In this document: piece after piece, positions 53,552 through 63,145 of the stretch
Position numbering within the stretch: position 1 is the stretch's first letter
How the letters are laid out: the number at the start of each line of letters is the position of its first letter
Source of the DNA: an uncultured Bacteroidaceae bacterium
GTDB lineage: Bacteria > Bacteroidota > Bacteroidia > Bacteroidales > Bacteroidaceae
Assembly (NCBI GenBank): GCA_944320955.1
Contig: CALUJL010000011.1
Span: 1-64,000 of the forward strand
Reading direction: 5' to 3'
Length of the DNA: 64,000 bases
Translations under genes and position numbers: made by a program
Notes under the pieces: generated by a model
Database searches by the model: none
Told to the model about the DNA's origin: nothing
What the model saw: only the letters and a program-made list of their open reading frames with translations

Positions 53552-54211
53552 TTAGGATAATCCCCCTATCTCCTCCCACAGGGCGGCGGGGGAAAGGCGG
53601 GCAAAATCGTCGATGAGGAGGTCGGCGCGGCCTTCGAGTTCGGCACGGGACTTAGTGGTGGCCAGGCCGACCACCGTCATTCCCGCCGCGCGGCCTGCGG
53701 CCAGACCGTGAAAAGAGTCTTCGAACACGACGCACTCCCCCGGCCCACGCCCCAGAAGCTGCGCCCCGAGGAGGAAACACTCGGGGTGGGGCTTGGAATG
53801 CGTCACCTTGTCGGCCGTCACCCAAGCGCTGAAATATCCCTCCAGCTCCGGGCGGGCGCGGCGCACGGCCTGCATCTTGCGATCGTTGGAACTGGTGACG
53901 AGCGCCGCCGGGATGTCGCTCTCCTGCAGCCAGGCCAGCATTTCCCGTGCGCCGGGGATATAGTTGTACTCCATGTGCTGCTCGAAATCGTCCAGCCCGG
54001 CAGTGATTTTCTCCAACACCGCAGCCGGATAGTCCGAGAAGTAGCGGCTGAAAATCTGGGTGAGCGTCTGTCCCTTGATCACCTGGTCGAAGTGGGGAAT
54101 GTCGGGGCGGTACGTTCTTCCCTGCGCGCCCCAGAACTTACTGTACTGGCTCTCTGTATCGAGCACCACTCCGTCGAGGTCGAAGAGAGCGGCCGTCTTC
54201 ATCTTATCCAT
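53552..54211 (-). CDS. HAD-superfamily phosphatase/beta-phosphoglucomutase-like
   Basis: This 219-residue enzyme has the HAD motifs LFDLDGVVLDTES (motif I), VTSSNDRKM (II), KVTHSKPHPE (III, Lys) and VFEDSFHGLAAGRAAGMTVVGL (IV), with an alpha-helical cap. It resembles sugar-phosphate phosphatases and beta-phosphoglucomutases. An in-frame ATG nine bases in (54202) is possible. Convergent with the TonB receptor gene, 10 bases apart. Confidence 0.9.
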   Translation of the reverse strand: MDKMKTAALFDLDGVVLDTESQYSKFWGAQGRTYRPDIPHFDQVIKGQTLTQIFSRYFSDYPAAVLEKITAGLDDFEQHMEYNYIPGAREMLAWLQESDIPAALVTSSNDRKMQAVRRARPELEGYFSAWVTADKVTHSKPHPECFLLGAQLLGRGPGECVVFEDSFHGLAAGRAAGMTVVGLATTKSRAELEGRADLLIDDFARLSPAALWEEIGGLS

Positions 54212-54544
54212 CTTGTCTCTGCAACTATTAAGAACTACTGAACCCGGGATCGGGCAACCCTTGCACCTCGCAAGACCCTTCCCGGCAGAAATCCGGCGCG
54301 AAAGTCCGAAGATTCTGCGAAATTGGGGCTATGCAATAAGTTTCGTTAGCGTAATATAGAATATTTTCAGCCTTCAGCCCGTTCCCGCCCGCCGCTGTGT
54401 TAAAGCCGCGATACAGGCCGGCGGCAGATGCGGAGTTTTGCAGTTTATGTCGTACCTTTGCGGCCGAATTCGACACATGACATGCCATGCCGCGCCCCGT
54501 GTGCGGCCGTGTATTCCAGAACACCACGTATAAAAACAGGAACG

Positions 54545-55237
54545 ATGAAGCAACAAGCGACTCTCGTATCGGTGCCTTTCATGGTCTTGGGCACCGTCTT
54601 TTGCGTCTGCCTCGTGGCAGCCAATCTCTTAGAGACCAAGGTAATCCAACTTTTCGGCCCCTTTTCTGCCACAGCGGGGCTGCTCGTTTTCCCCATCTCC
54701 TACATCCTCAACGACTGCATTGCCGAAGTCTGGGGCTTCCGCAAGGCACGGCTCATCATCTGGCTGGGCTTCGGGATGAACTTCATGGTCGTCCTCCTGA
54801 GCCAACTGGCCGTGGCCCTGCCGGCCGCACCCTTCTGGGAGGGAGAAGAGGGCTTCAACTTCGTCTTCGGACTGGCTCCGCGCATCGCCGCCGCCAGCCT
54901 GACGGCTTTCCTCGCCGGCTCATTCGTCAACGCCTACATCATGAGCCGCATGAAAGTGGCCTCCCGCGGTCGCCACTTCTCGCTGCGCGCCATCCTCTCC
55001 ACCGTAGCCGGCGAGGGGGCGGACTCGCTGATTTTCTTCCCCCTGGCCTTCGGCGGGCTCATCTCGCCCGCGGAACTGCTGAAGCTGATCGGCGTACAGG
55101 TCGTGCTCAAGACGCTCTACGAAGTGGTAGCCCTGCCCCTCACCGTACGCCTCGTGCGCTACATAAAGAAAAAAGAGGGAAGCGATGTCTACGATGAACA
55201 CATCTCCTACAACATCCTGCGCATCAAGGAAATCTAA
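54545..55237 (+). CDS. Queuosine precursor transporter (YhhQ/QPTR family)
   Basis: This 230-residue membrane protein, with about six hydrophobic segments, imports queuosine precursors. Seen: [52 protein letters not shown] and [18 protein letters not shown], characteristic of the family. It lies 16 bases before queC, so salvage and de novo synthesis genes are joined. TACCTTTG at 54453-54460 may be the -7 box. The 333-base gap upstream (54212-54544) shows a CCGCCG/CGGCGG inverted repeat near 54390-54425, and I see no standard preQ1 riboswitch in it. Confidence 0.9.
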   Translation: MKQQATLVSVPFMVLGTVFCVCLVAANLLETKVIQLFGPFSATAGLLVFPISYILNDCIAEVWGFRKARLIIWLGFGMNFMVVLLSQLAVALPAAPFWEGEEGFNFVFGLAPRIAAASLTAFLAGSFVNAYIMSRMKVASRGRHFSLRAILSTVAGEGADSLIFFPLAFGGLISPAELLKLIGVQVVLKTLYEVVALPLTVRLVRYIKKKEGSDVYDEHISYNILRIKEI

Positions 55238-55253
55238 ACTCATACAGCACACT

Positions 55254-55910
55254 ATGAATCATGACCATGCGCTCGTCGTCTTCAGCGGCGGGCAAGACTC
55301 CACCACGTGCCTCTACTGGGCCAAAAAACACTTCGCGCACGTCCACGCCCTCTGCTTCCGCTACGGACAGAAGCACGAGCGGGAAGTAGACCTGGCGCGG
55401 GCCATAGCCGCACGGGCGGAAGTGGACTTCCGCGAGATGAGCGTGCCCCTCATCGGGCAGCTGGGACACAACGCCCTGACCGACCCCGCCCTCACGATGG
55501 ACGAGGCCAAGCCCGCCGACTCCTACCCCAACACCTTCGTCCCCGGGCGCAACCTCTTCTTCCTGAGCATTGCGGCCGTCCACGCCCGCGAGCTGGGCTG
55601 CCACCACCTCGTCACCGGCGTCTCCCAGACGGACTACAGCGGCTATCCCGACTGCCGCGACGCGTTTGTCAAATCCCTGAACGTGACCCTCAACCTCGCC
55701 ATGGACGAGCAATTCGTCATCCATACGCCGCTCATGTGGCTCGACAAGGCACAAACCTGGGCCCTGGCCGACGAACTCGGCATCCTGGAGCTGGTGCGCC
55801 GCGAGACACTCACGTGCTACAACGGCATCCCCGGCGACGGATGCGGCCACTGCCCGGCCTGCCGGCTGCGCAGCGAAGGGCTGAAGAAATACCTGGCCTC
55901 GAAGAAATAA
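55254..55910 (+). CDS. queC: 7-cyano-7-deazaguanine synthase
   Basis: This 218-residue ATP-dependent enzyme converts 7-carboxy-7-deazaguanine to preQ0. Seen: the PP-loop [54 protein letters not shown], and the zinc ligands of [15 protein letters not shown]. It follows the transporter gene by 16 bases; queD and queE are 50 kb away in the same window. Confidence 0.95.
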   Translation: MNHDHALVVFSGGQDSTTCLYWAKKHFAHVHALCFRYGQKHEREVDLARAIAARAEVDFREMSVPLIGQLGHNALTDPALTMDEAKPADSYPNTFVPGRNLFFLSIAAVHARELGCHHLVTGVSQTDYSGYPDCRDAFVKSLNVTLNLAMDEQFVIHTPLMWLDKAQTWALADELGILELVRRETLTCYNGIPGDGCGHCPACRLRSEGLKKYLASKK

Positions 55911-55996
55911 CCTCCGGGGCTGCACCCGTCCGAAAGAAGCGGAGGCCGGCAGTGAGCAGGCCTCCGCTTCCTTTCTTTTCCGCCTGCAGGGCAGAA

Positions 55997-57088
55997 TCAG
56001 TCTATCGCCACCGCCTCGACCGGCTGGCGCTTCACCCCGTCGAGCGGGAGGGCGCGATACGCGACACGGCCGAAGTCGATCTGCTTGAGGTCGATGCTGC
56101 GGATGGTGCTGTTATACATCGTACGGTAGTAAACGACGCGGTTCTTCAAGTCCGTGGCCGAGGTCCACTGCGTGGCGCTCGGTATGTCGGCCGGGATTTG
56201 CCCTGCGGGAAACTCCACACCGACGGGAATGTCGAAATTATTCAGTATCTGGAAACACTGCAAGGCCGTCTCCTCTCCCGTAGCCTGCTGCGGCGCGGTG
56301 GCCTGATAGAAGGCGGCCCGCACGAAACGCGAGGGGGGCGTCACGTCGCCCGGCAGCCCCAGCATCCCGCTGCCCGCCCCGAAGGGAGCAAGGCGCTGCG
56401 TGCCGCCCAAAGAGCGGGCTTCGGCCGAACCGGGGCGGAGATTGACGTAATTATTCAGATTGGTAATCTGCCACTCGAAGCCGGGGGAATTGGTGAGGAC
56501 ACCGAGCGGATTGTCGAAAAAGCGAAGCTCGCCGCCTACAATCTCCAGCACCATCTGCCGGCCGCTGCTGTCGGCCATGCGCCAATGCACGGTGGAAGAG
56601 CGCGGGTCGATGCCTACGACACGAATGCCCTGCAGCGCACTCTTCACGTCCTCCAGCGTGGCACACGAACCCAGCAGATAGGAAACCAGCTGGAAATCGG
56701 AAACCGTGGATTTCCGGAGCGTGGAGTCGTAAGCCGCATACCCCCCGTAGCCGGGAAAGTAGAAAAGCCCGGCCGAAAGCCCCGCCTCGTTCAGCCCTTC
56801 CACGACGAACTCCTTCAATTCCACAGCCAGGCCCACATACCCGTACTTGGCCTCGAAGTCCATTCCGCCCACCGCTCCGCCCGGAAGGAGCGAAGCCTGC
56901 CGGTAGCCGCGCGGCACGACGACATAGCGGCTGTTCAGCTCGCTGCCGCCCCACTCTATGGTGCGCGCCAGGACGCAGGCGCTGTCGCGGGACGTGAGGG
57001 TGATACCCGTACAGGCCACGGCCGCATCCGGCCGCAGCGCTGCCAAGGCGGCCACAGCCACCAAGGCTACAAGAAAATTCTTCTTCAT
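55997..57088 (-). CDS. Choloylglycine hydrolase-family (linear amide C-N hydrolase), bile salt hydrolase-like
   Basis: This 363-residue exported Ntn-hydrolase has a signal peptide (MKKNFLVALVAVAALAALRPDAAVA) ending just before Cys26, the N-terminal nucleophile (CTGITLTSRDS), then RTIEWGGSELNSRYVVVPRG. VLTNSPGFEWQITNLNNYVNLRPG matches the conserved Asn/Arg region. Family members deconjugate bile acids or cleave penicillin V and N-acyl homoserine lactones; substrate cannot be fixed from sequence. TATCTTTG on the minus strand (57111-57118) is 22 bases upstream. Confidence 0.9.
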   Translation of the reverse strand: MKKNFLVALVAVAALAALRPDAAVACTGITLTSRDSACVLARTIEWGGSELNSRYVVVPRGYRQASLLPGGAVGGMDFEAKYGYVGLAVELKEFVVEGLNEAGLSAGLFYFPGYGGYAAYDSTLRKSTVSDFQLVSYLLGSCATLEDVKSALQGIRVVGIDPRSSTVHWRMADSSGRQMVLEIVGGELRFFDNPLGVLTNSPGFEWQITNLNNYVNLRPGSAEARSLGGTQRLAPFGAGSGMLGLPGDVTPPSRFVRAAFYQATAPQQATGEETALQCFQILNNFDIPVGVEFPAGQIPADIPSATQWTSATDLKNRVVYYRTMYNSTIRSIDLKQIDFGRVAYRALPLDGVKRQPVEAVAID

Positions 57089-57117
57089 GATTTTCAGATT
57101 TGATGCGGGGCAAAGAT

Positions 57118-57160
57118 AAAAAAGTGCTGCCACTTTTTGCAAAAAGCGCAGCACTTTTTT
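57118..57160. terminator. Bidirectional terminator, GC-rich repeat word type
   Basis: AAAAAAGTGCTGC (57118-57130) pairs with GCAGCACTTTTTT (57148-57160); T runs exist on both strands, so it ends the minus-strand DUF4465-like transcript and overlaps the end of the next gene's promoter. The CACTTTTTGC loop and the AAGTGCTGC words are those of the repeated intergenic family. Confidence 0.85.
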
Positions 57161-57185
57161 CTTTTTCCCTTGCGGGGAAGTTTCC

Positions 57186-58217
57186 TTACTCCACGCAGAT
57201 CTTGAGACTTCCCTGCGCCGTGCGCACCACGTAGTAGCCGGGGGCGAGGGAAAGCGTGCGGCTGTAGTCGTCGGAATCGGGGCGCAACGTCTCCACCGCC
57301 AGGCCGGAGAGCGAATAGACCGCCACCGATTCGCCTGCCATGCCACGCAGGCGAAGCATGCCGCCGCTGTAGGAAATGCGTCCGCCGGGCTGCGCGTCGC
57401 CGAAGACCTCCTCCACGCCGACCGCCCCGGGCAGGCCTACGACCAGATGGTCCATGCAGAAATACGTGGGAGTGTTGATGCCCCAGTCGCCAGTGTCCGA
57501 GGATTCCAGCTCGAAGGCCAGGCTGTCCACCACTCCGAGCGGCGTCAGGTCGACCCGAGTCCAGTCCTTCACCACATAGTCCTCAGCCGGATTGTCCGAA
57601 CGGTAGTCCGCCAGATAGAACACCACAGGCTCGGCCGTCGGCTCGCCCTGCAGGTAGCCGCGGATGACGAGGCGGAACCAGTCGGGGTCCGTACCGTCGG
57701 CGCCGCCGAACTTCTTGGCCACCGCATCGCCTTGCAGCATGGAGAGGGCGGCATACGTGGCGTTCGTGAAATAAGCCTCCCGCGGAGCGAAAGAAGCGTG
57801 CTGCCCCTGCGTGACGGAAGCGGGAGTAAACGAGCTGGAGTTCGCAAGGAGATAGGTGTCGTCGCCGTAGCCCGAACCGGCAAAGGCGCTCATGTTCATA
57901 TAGCCCGGAGTCTCGACGTCGGTGCAGTTGGAGTAGGTGAAACCGCCGCCGAAGTAAGGGAGAAAATCCGACCAGTAATGGGAATAGGCCATCGGGCCTA
58001 CCTCGAAAGAGGCCTTATAATAATATCCGTCCACGGAAGAAGCATCGGACGAGACAAAAAACGTATCGGGTTCGCCCAAAAGTTCCCCGTAATCATACGT
58101 CTCGTCGTGCCAGTTGTCCGAGTCCGGCAGGATGCCGGCCCGGAGCGGAGAGAAAGAACAGAAAAAAGCCGCGCATGCCGCAGCAAAAAGCGGCTTCGCC
58201 AAGTACAGTTTCTTCAT
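57186..58217 (-). CDS. Secreted DUF4465-like protein with C-terminal beta tail
   Basis: This 343-residue exported protein has a signal peptide (KPLFAAACAAFFCSFSPLRA). It contains the order of motifs of DUF4465 (FGGGFTYSNCTDVETPGY, YFTNATYAALSMLQGD, WFRLVIRGYLQG, YFCMDHLVVGLPG) and ends with a T9SS-like sorting-type beta domain (VAVYSLSGLAVETL, APGYYVVRTAQGSLKICVE). Function unknown. It is on the same strand as, and adjacent to, the bile salt hydrolase-like gene, but the hairpin at 57118 separates them. TATCTTTG on the minus strand (58251-58258) is its -7 box. Confidence 0.82.
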   Translation of the reverse strand: MKKLYLAKPLFAAACAAFFCSFSPLRAGILPDSDNWHDETYDYGELLGEPDTFFVSSDASSVDGYYYKASFEVGPMAYSHYWSDFLPYFGGGFTYSNCTDVETPGYMNMSAFAGSGYGDDTYLLANSSSFTPASVTQGQHASFAPREAYFTNATYAALSMLQGDAVAKKFGGADGTDPDWFRLVIRGYLQGEPTAEPVVFYLADYRSDNPAEDYVVKDWTRVDLTPLGVVDSLAFELESSDTGDWGINTPTYFCMDHLVVGLPGAVGVEEVFGDAQPGGRISYSGGMLRLRGMAGESVAVYSLSGLAVETLRPDSDDYSRTLSLAPGYYVVRTAQGSLKICVE

Positions 58218-58437
58218 TCAGTTTGTTTTTAAAAGATTAGTAAAGCCCGGCAAAGATAGGGAGTTTTTCCGGGAAGCGGCGGAGGAATGCGCAAAGAATG
58301 TTTTATTTTTCAATTTATCAGCAAGACAAAAAAGATTTAAGTGCTGGTTTTGAACACTTTTCTGCTCCTTTCGATCTTTCCGGTTAAGTTAATTAGCAGT
58401 ATCTTCACCTCATCAAATTCAAGAAAGGAACAAGACT

Positions 58438-58644
58438 ATGAAAATAGACATGAAAGCGATTGTTGAGAACAGCAAGGCCATCTACGCCATCATCCTCAAG
58501 AAGAAGCAAGTCCCCTTTGCCGAACTGGAAAGGCAGACGGCCCTCGAAGACACCAGCCTGTGCCTCTCCATCAGTTGGCTCATACGCAACCAAAAGATAC
58601 GGCAGACGCGCAAGGAAGGCGCCGTCTACTATTGCCTGGCCTGA
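58438..58644 (+). CDS. Small winged helix-turn-helix protein
   Basis: This 68-residue protein (MKIDMKAIVENSKAIYAII..., then FAELERQTALEDTSLCLSISWLIRNQKI, ending YYCLA) resembles the DUF2582-type winged helix family found in Bacteroidota. It is probably a DNA-binding or transcription-associated protein of unknown target. The gap upstream (58218-58437) is AT-rich and ends in a short purine-rich stretch before the ATG. Confidence 0.8.
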   Translation: MKIDMKAIVENSKAIYAIILKKKQVPFAELERQTALEDTSLCLSISWLIRNQKIRQTRKEGAVYYCLA

Positions 58645-58676
58645 GGCAGCGGCCTACCGCCCCGCGGGCTGCGCCG

Positions 58677-59522
58677 CTACAGCCCGATGGGCACGTCCTG
58701 CCAGCGGCCCCCGTGCAGTTCGCGCACGCTGCGGTAGCCCGCGGCATACAACTGCTCCAATGCCTCCCGGCGGGAGGCATTGATGCGTTCGGGATAGTGT
58801 GCGTCGGAATTCACCACCACGGGTATCCCCCGCCGCTTCAGCTCGGGGAACCAGGCCGAAGCGGGGAAGAAATGGGCGTCTTCCTCGTACTTCTTGGTGT
58901 TTACCTCCAGCATGACCGACCCGTCGGCAGCCACTTCGTCCAGGAAGTCCTCCCGCAAGCGTCGGTACCACGGCTCCCCGGTGATGCCCGGGCGGCAGTA
59001 TTCGACACGGGAGTCGAGCTTGTCGCAATGGCCCAGCACATCGAAACCTCCCAGGCGGAGCATCCGCCGCTGCGTGGCGTAGTAGGCCCGGGCCACGGCC
59101 TCCAGGTCATTGGCAAAACAGTCCCGCATCCGCTCGCTGAAGGTCTTCATCCCGCAGTCTATCTCTACCGGGTTTCCCGCCCCGTCGGGCAGGATGTGGA
59201 GCGAGGCGATGCGGTAGTCGAGCGGAAGCGCGCGGAAGAAAGGGACAGAAGGGTTCCACCCCTCGTCCAGATAGTCTATCTCCAGTCCCACGTAGAGCTC
59301 GATTTTTCCCTCATACTTCTGCTTCAACCGCCGGGACTCGGCCAGATAGGCCGGCACGTCGCGGCGCTCCATCGTCCAACGCGTAGAATAAGGCAGCGGC
59401 GCATGCGACGATATGCCGTAGGCCGTGAAGCCCTCGCGGATGGCGGCGCACACGAAATCCTCCATCGGGGCATGGCCGTCGCAGAAGGAGCAGTGGCTGT
59501 GGTAATTCGTCCGGTTCTCCAT
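58677..59522 (-). CDS. PHP-domain histidinol-phosphatase
   Basis: This 281-residue metal-dependent phosphatase of the PHP family has TNYHSHCSFCDGHAPMEDFV (the HxH metal pair), YGISSHAPLPYS, YVGLEIDYLDEGW and VVNSDAHYPERIN. Homologues convert histidinol phosphate to histidinol. No other his gene is near. It lies 24 bases before the ABC-F gene, on the same strand. Confidence 0.88.
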   Translation of the reverse strand: MENRTNYHSHCSFCDGHAPMEDFVCAAIREGFTAYGISSHAPLPYSTRWTMERRDVPAYLAESRRLKQKYEGKIELYVGLEIDYLDEGWNPSVPFFRALPLDYRIASLHILPDGAGNPVEIDCGMKTFSERMRDCFANDLEAVARAYYATQRRMLRLGGFDVLGHCDKLDSRVEYCRPGITGEPWYRRLREDFLDEVAADGSVMLEVNTKKYEEDAHFFPASAWFPELKRRGIPVVVNSDAHYPERINASRREALEQLYAAGYRSVRELHGGRWQDVPIGL

Positions 59523-59546
59523 TTCTTCATCTCCTCTTCCTCTTAG

Positions 59547-61382
59547 TCAGGCCTCCCCTATCTCCGACAGCTCCAGCCAGCGCATCTCTTTCTCCTCCAG
59601 CTCGGCAGTCAGCACCCCGAAGCGCTCCACCGCGGCGGCTATCTCCTTCGGGTCGCTCGTCCCGCCGCCCAGCAAAGCCTCCAGCCGCCGCTTCTCTTCT
59701 TCCAACTGCGGGATGGCCCGGTCCAGCTCCTGCAGTTCTATCTTTTCTTTATAAGTCAACCGGCGCGCCTTCCCCTCGTTCAGGCGGGGCTTGCCCTTGC
59801 CGGAACTGCCCGTGCCCTCGGGTGCGGAGGGCTTGGCCTCCGCCTGTTTCCGCTCCGCGCGCTCCCGCTCTTCGCGCCAGGCGCGGTACTGCGTGTAGTT
59901 GCCCGGGAAGTCTTGGATGTCCCCGTTGCCGTGGAAGACCAGCAGGTGGTCCACCACCTTGTCCATGAAGTAGCGGTCGTGGGAAACAACGATGAGGCAT
60001 CCGCTGAAGCGTGCCAGATATTCCTCCAGGACGTTCATGGTCAGAATGTCCAAATCGTTGGTCGGCTCGTCGAGAATCAGGAAGTTCGGGTTGCGCATCA
60101 GCACCGTGCACAGGTAGAGCCTGCGGCGCTCCCCGCCGCTCAGCTTGCAGACATAGTCGCGCTGCCGCGCCGGGGGGAAAAGGAAGTGCGTCAGCAGTTG
60201 CGAGGCGGAGAGCGTGTTTCCGTCCGGGGTCTTCACCACTTCGGCTATCTGCGTGACGGTGTCGATGACGCGCTGCTGCCCGTCGAAGGCGAGGCCGCCT
60301 TGTTCGTAATGGCCGAAGCGCACGGTCTCGCCCACTTCCAGCACGCCGCTGTCGGGCTGCAGCTGCCCGGTCAGGAGTTTGAGGAAGGAAGTCTTCCCCG
60401 TGCCGTTCTCCCCGATGATTCCCATCTTCTCGTAGCGGGCAAAAGTGTAGGAGAAATCCTTCAGTATCACCTTCTCGCCGAACGATTTCGAGAGCCCCCG
60501 GGCTTCGAATATCTTCTTGCCTATGTAGGCGCCCCCCGCCGCTTCCAGGCGGATGCGCTGCGCTTCGGCATTGGAGCGCTTGGCCGTCTTCTCCAACTCG
60601 TAGAAGGCTTCTTCGCGGTAGCGTGCCTTGTGGCCGCGCGCCTGGGGCATACGGCGCATCCACTCCAGCTCCGTGCGGTAGAGGTTGGCGGCCCGTGCCG
60701 TTTCGGCCCGCGCCGCATCGATACGCTCCTGCCGTTTCGAGAGATAGTAGCTGTAGTTGCCCTCGTAGGAGTAGAGCTTTCCGCCGTCCAGTTCGAGGAT
60801 CGAGCCGCAAACGCGGTCGAGGAAATAGCGGTCGTGCGTCACCATCAGCAAGGTCAGCGAGGCACGGCGCAAATAGTCCTCCAGCCATTCCACGGCGCGC
60901 AGGTCCAAATGGTTCGTAGGCTCGTCGAGAAACAGCAAGTCCGGCTCGGCCAGCAGCGCCGAGGCCAGGGCTATGCGCTTTTGCTGCCCGCCGCTCAGCG
61001 TGGCGGCCTCGCGGTCGAACTCCCCGACGCCCAGCTTCGAGAGCAACTCGCGGGCCTTCTGGTCGTGTTCCCCATCGTCGAGCCAGGAAGAAGCCCCGTT
61101 CTGCCGCGCCTGCGCGCAGCAGGCTTCCATCACCGTGGCCCCCTCGGGGAAAACCGGGTCTTGCTCCAGGAAAGCCACCCGCAAGTCCTTGCGAAACGTG
61201 ATGCGCCCGCTGTCGTAACCCTCCCGCCCCGAGAGGATGCTCATCAGCGTCGACTTCCCGCTTCCGTTGGGGGCAATGAGTCCCACCTTGTCGCCCTCGT
61301 CCAGGCCGAAAGAGATGTTTTCGAAAAGGAGCAGCGTACCGAAAGATTTCGTCAGGTTCTCGACTTGCAGGTTGCAGGGCAT
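59547..61382 (-). CDS. ABC-F family ATP-binding protein
   Basis: This 611-residue protein has two ABC domains and no membrane segment: Walker A sites LIAPNGSGKSTLMSIL and IIGENGTGKTSFLKLL, signatures LSGGQQKRIALASALL and LSGGERRRLYLCTVLM, and a Lys/Ala-rich C-terminal coiled coil (KQAEAKPSAPEGTG; TYKEKIELQELDRAI). It is the Uup/EttA-like group that acts on ribosomes, a class that includes antibiotic-protection factors. The ATG at 61382 (MPCNLQVENLTKSFG) is chosen over the longer frame to 61442. TATCTTTG on the minus strand lies at 61431-61438. Confidence 0.92.
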   Translation of the reverse strand: MPCNLQVENLTKSFGTLLLFENISFGLDEGDKVGLIAPNGSGKSTLMSILSGREGYDSGRITFRKDLRVAFLEQDPVFPEGATVMEACCAQARQNGASSWLDDGEHDQKARELLSKLGVGEFDREAATLSGGQQKRIALASALLAEPDLLFLDEPTNHLDLRAVEWLEDYLRRASLTLLMVTHDRYFLDRVCGSILELDGGKLYSYEGNYSYYLSKRQERIDAARAETARAANLYRTELEWMRRMPQARGHKARYREEAFYELEKTAKRSNAEAQRIRLEAAGGAYIGKKIFEARGLSKSFGEKVILKDFSYTFARYEKMGIIGENGTGKTSFLKLLTGQLQPDSGVLEVGETVRFGHYEQGGLAFDGQQRVIDTVTQIAEVVKTPDGNTLSASQLLTHFLFPPARQRDYVCKLSGGERRRLYLCTVLMRNPNFLILDEPTNDLDILTMNVLEEYLARFSGCLIVVSHDRYFMDKVVDHLLVFHGNGDIQDFPGNYTQYRAWREERERAERKQAEAKPSAPEGTGSSGKGKPRLNEGKARRLTYKEKIELQELDRAIPQLEEEKRRLEALLGGGTSDPKEIAAAVERFGVLTAELEEKEMRWLELSEIGEA

Positions 61383-61523
61383 GGGAAAATAAGGATTAGA
61401 GGTAAGACAAATACTTATCCAAAGTCTCCGCAAAGATAGCAAAAGATAAACACATATCCTATCCTCAATCTTCTACTGGCTAAGAAACAGAAGCAAAAAT
61501 ACGCGAGCGCGGGATAATTTTCG

Positions 61524-61863
61524 TTAAAAAAAGAGTATCAATTGCATGGTATTTTCTACATGCACAGGCAAAGCCTCTGGCTTGTTGTCAAAGAAGCAGT
61601 ATGCGGTGAGTGCCGAACAGATGTTCATGATGAAGTTGTGTACAGAGCGATGTCTTGGATGTACGATGTTCGCCTTGTTCTTGAGCTGCTCATTGACGCA
61701 TTCGATGATATACCATTCCCTCAGCATGATTTTATCCCACATGGGCATGAGCCTATTCTTCATGTTGACCTTGAGGCCGTGTACGAGATGAATGCCATGG
61801 TCGAAGAGTGATTCGAAAAGTCCCCCCCTGATAAATCTCTATAACTTTCTCCTTGGCAATCAT
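61524..61863 (-). pseudogene. Internally deleted IS982-family transposase remnant
   Basis: The C-terminal part is clear: from about 61838 the frame gives GGLFESLFDHGIHLVHGL, KNRLMPMWDKIMLREWYIIEC, NKANIVHPRHRSVHNFIMNI and LTAYCFFDNKPEALPVHV, the IS982-type transposase end. In another frame ATG at 61863 gives MIAKEKVIEIY, a plausible N-terminus. The two parts join at a run of seven Gs near 61822-61828, so the middle of the gene seems deleted. A 10-bp inverted repeat, TAGTATTTTG/CAAAATACTA (61879-61888 and 61908-61917), lies just outside. I cannot define the outer ends. Confidence 0.75.
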
Positions 61864-61997
61864 CGCCTGTTCGTTTTGTAGTATTTTGATTGTCAACTAT
61901 AAATATACAAAATACTAGTAAATTACCAACTTTTTCTCAACCTCTTATCCCAAAATCACGCATATATGCAGATACACAACAAAAGAAGGCATCAGGA

Positions 61998-63119
61998 TTA
62001 TTGCTTAGACTTGATTTCGTTATATAATGCTAATCCTTTTTCCGTCAACAAATATTTCTGTCGAGGATGATTGGGCTTGTCTGGATATAGCACTTTGAGA
62101 ACACCTGCTTCTAAAGCGGGAGTTATGTAGTTTTCTACAAATGTCGGGCGATGCTTTAAGCCGATTTTCTCCATTAGACCTTTCAAAGATAATTGTTCGT
62201 TCGACAAGGTAAGCAATAAAGCACAAACTTGTTCGGTTACTTGTACGGTAAGTTGATCGGTACTTGTACGGTTTACATGCTGAGCCTGTTCTGTAGCCAG
62301 TCTTTCGGGGGGATTGACCACCATATAACGATTCCGTAACTCATTGTTCTCGCCCAATAACAAATTACGAAAGAAACGCTCCAAGTATTCCGAACTACGC
62401 ATAATGCCTTTTTGTACGTTTTGGTAATTGGCCCGTACCAGCGCATTACGGAAATACCACGAATGATTAGCGAACAGGTCGTTCGTTACATCGAAGCCCA
62501 TAGAACGGAGATAGAGAATCGTAAAAACGGCAGTCGTTCGCGTATTTCCCTCGCCAAACGGATGGATTTGCCACAGTCCCGATACAAATTGAGCAATATG
62601 GCTCACAAGACCGTTTCTATCCACTTTGGAATAGTCAAATTGCCGTTCCTGCTCTAAGTCATATTCGACGGCCTTACGGATGTCTGTGGCAGAAACATAG
62701 AGCACCGTATCCCCACGAAGCACCCACTCCTTTTTCGTGATGTTGTAATCGCGTATTTGCCCGGCAAATTTGAATACACCATCGAATATACGACGATGAA
62801 TCGATGTTAGCCCGACAAACGTAAAGGCAAATGTTCTTTCGGTAAGTAGCCTGCGAATATTGGTTGATGCCGTATCTGCCTCATGCTTTTCCGCATCTTC
62901 TGGTGTATGTGCGTCTTTTGACTGATAATAGCTCTTTATCAGTTGTTCCGCTTCATCGATGGTAATTTCTCCCTCAATATCCTTGCGAGCCGTCTCAATC
63001 AGATAGTCGGAAGGTTTGAGACCATCGACGGCTTGCAAGCCGATTGCCGTCTGCCACGCATAGCCTTTCTCCCGTTTTTGCGGATCGCCTTGGCGGATGT
63101 ATTCGTCAAAGTTTATCAT
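61998..63119 (-). CDS. Fic-domain protein with N-terminal VbhA-like region
   Basis: This 373-residue protein has an N-terminal region (MINFDEYIRQGDPQKREKG..., IETARKDIEGEITIDEAEQLI) resembling a VbhA-type inhibitory helix. The Fic motif HPFGEGNTRT is at 186-195, followed by T-A-V in place of the second Arg. A C-terminal winged helix-like part (LSNEQLSLKGLMEKIGLKHRPTFVENYI) suggests DNA binding. Fic enzymes AMPylate or otherwise modify target proteins; target unknown. It starts at 63119, AT-rich DNA next to the IS982 remnant. Confidence 0.9.
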   Translation of the reverse strand: MINFDEYIRQGDPQKREKGYAWQTAIGLQAVDGLKPSDYLIETARKDIEGEITIDEAEQLIKSYYQSKDAHTPEDAEKHEADTASTNIRRLLTERTFAFTFVGLTSIHRRIFDGVFKFAGQIRDYNITKKEWVLRGDTVLYVSATDIRKAVEYDLEQERQFDYSKVDRNGLVSHIAQFVSGLWQIHPFGEGNTRTTAVFTILYLRSMGFDVTNDLFANHSWYFRNALVRANYQNVQKGIMRSSEYLERFFRNLLLGENNELRNRYMVVNPPERLATEQAQHVNRTSTDQLTVQVTEQVCALLLTLSNEQLSLKGLMEKIGLKHRPTFVENYITPALEAGVLKVLYPDKPNHPRQKYLLTEKGLALYNEIKSKQ

Positions 63120-63145
63120 AGCTCAATTACTTTAGTCCCAATTTA

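Noticed and set aside
54212..54544. preQ1 riboswitch before the queuosine transporter
   Set aside because: I could not find the expected loop and A-rich tail; only a GC-rich inverted repeat is visible.
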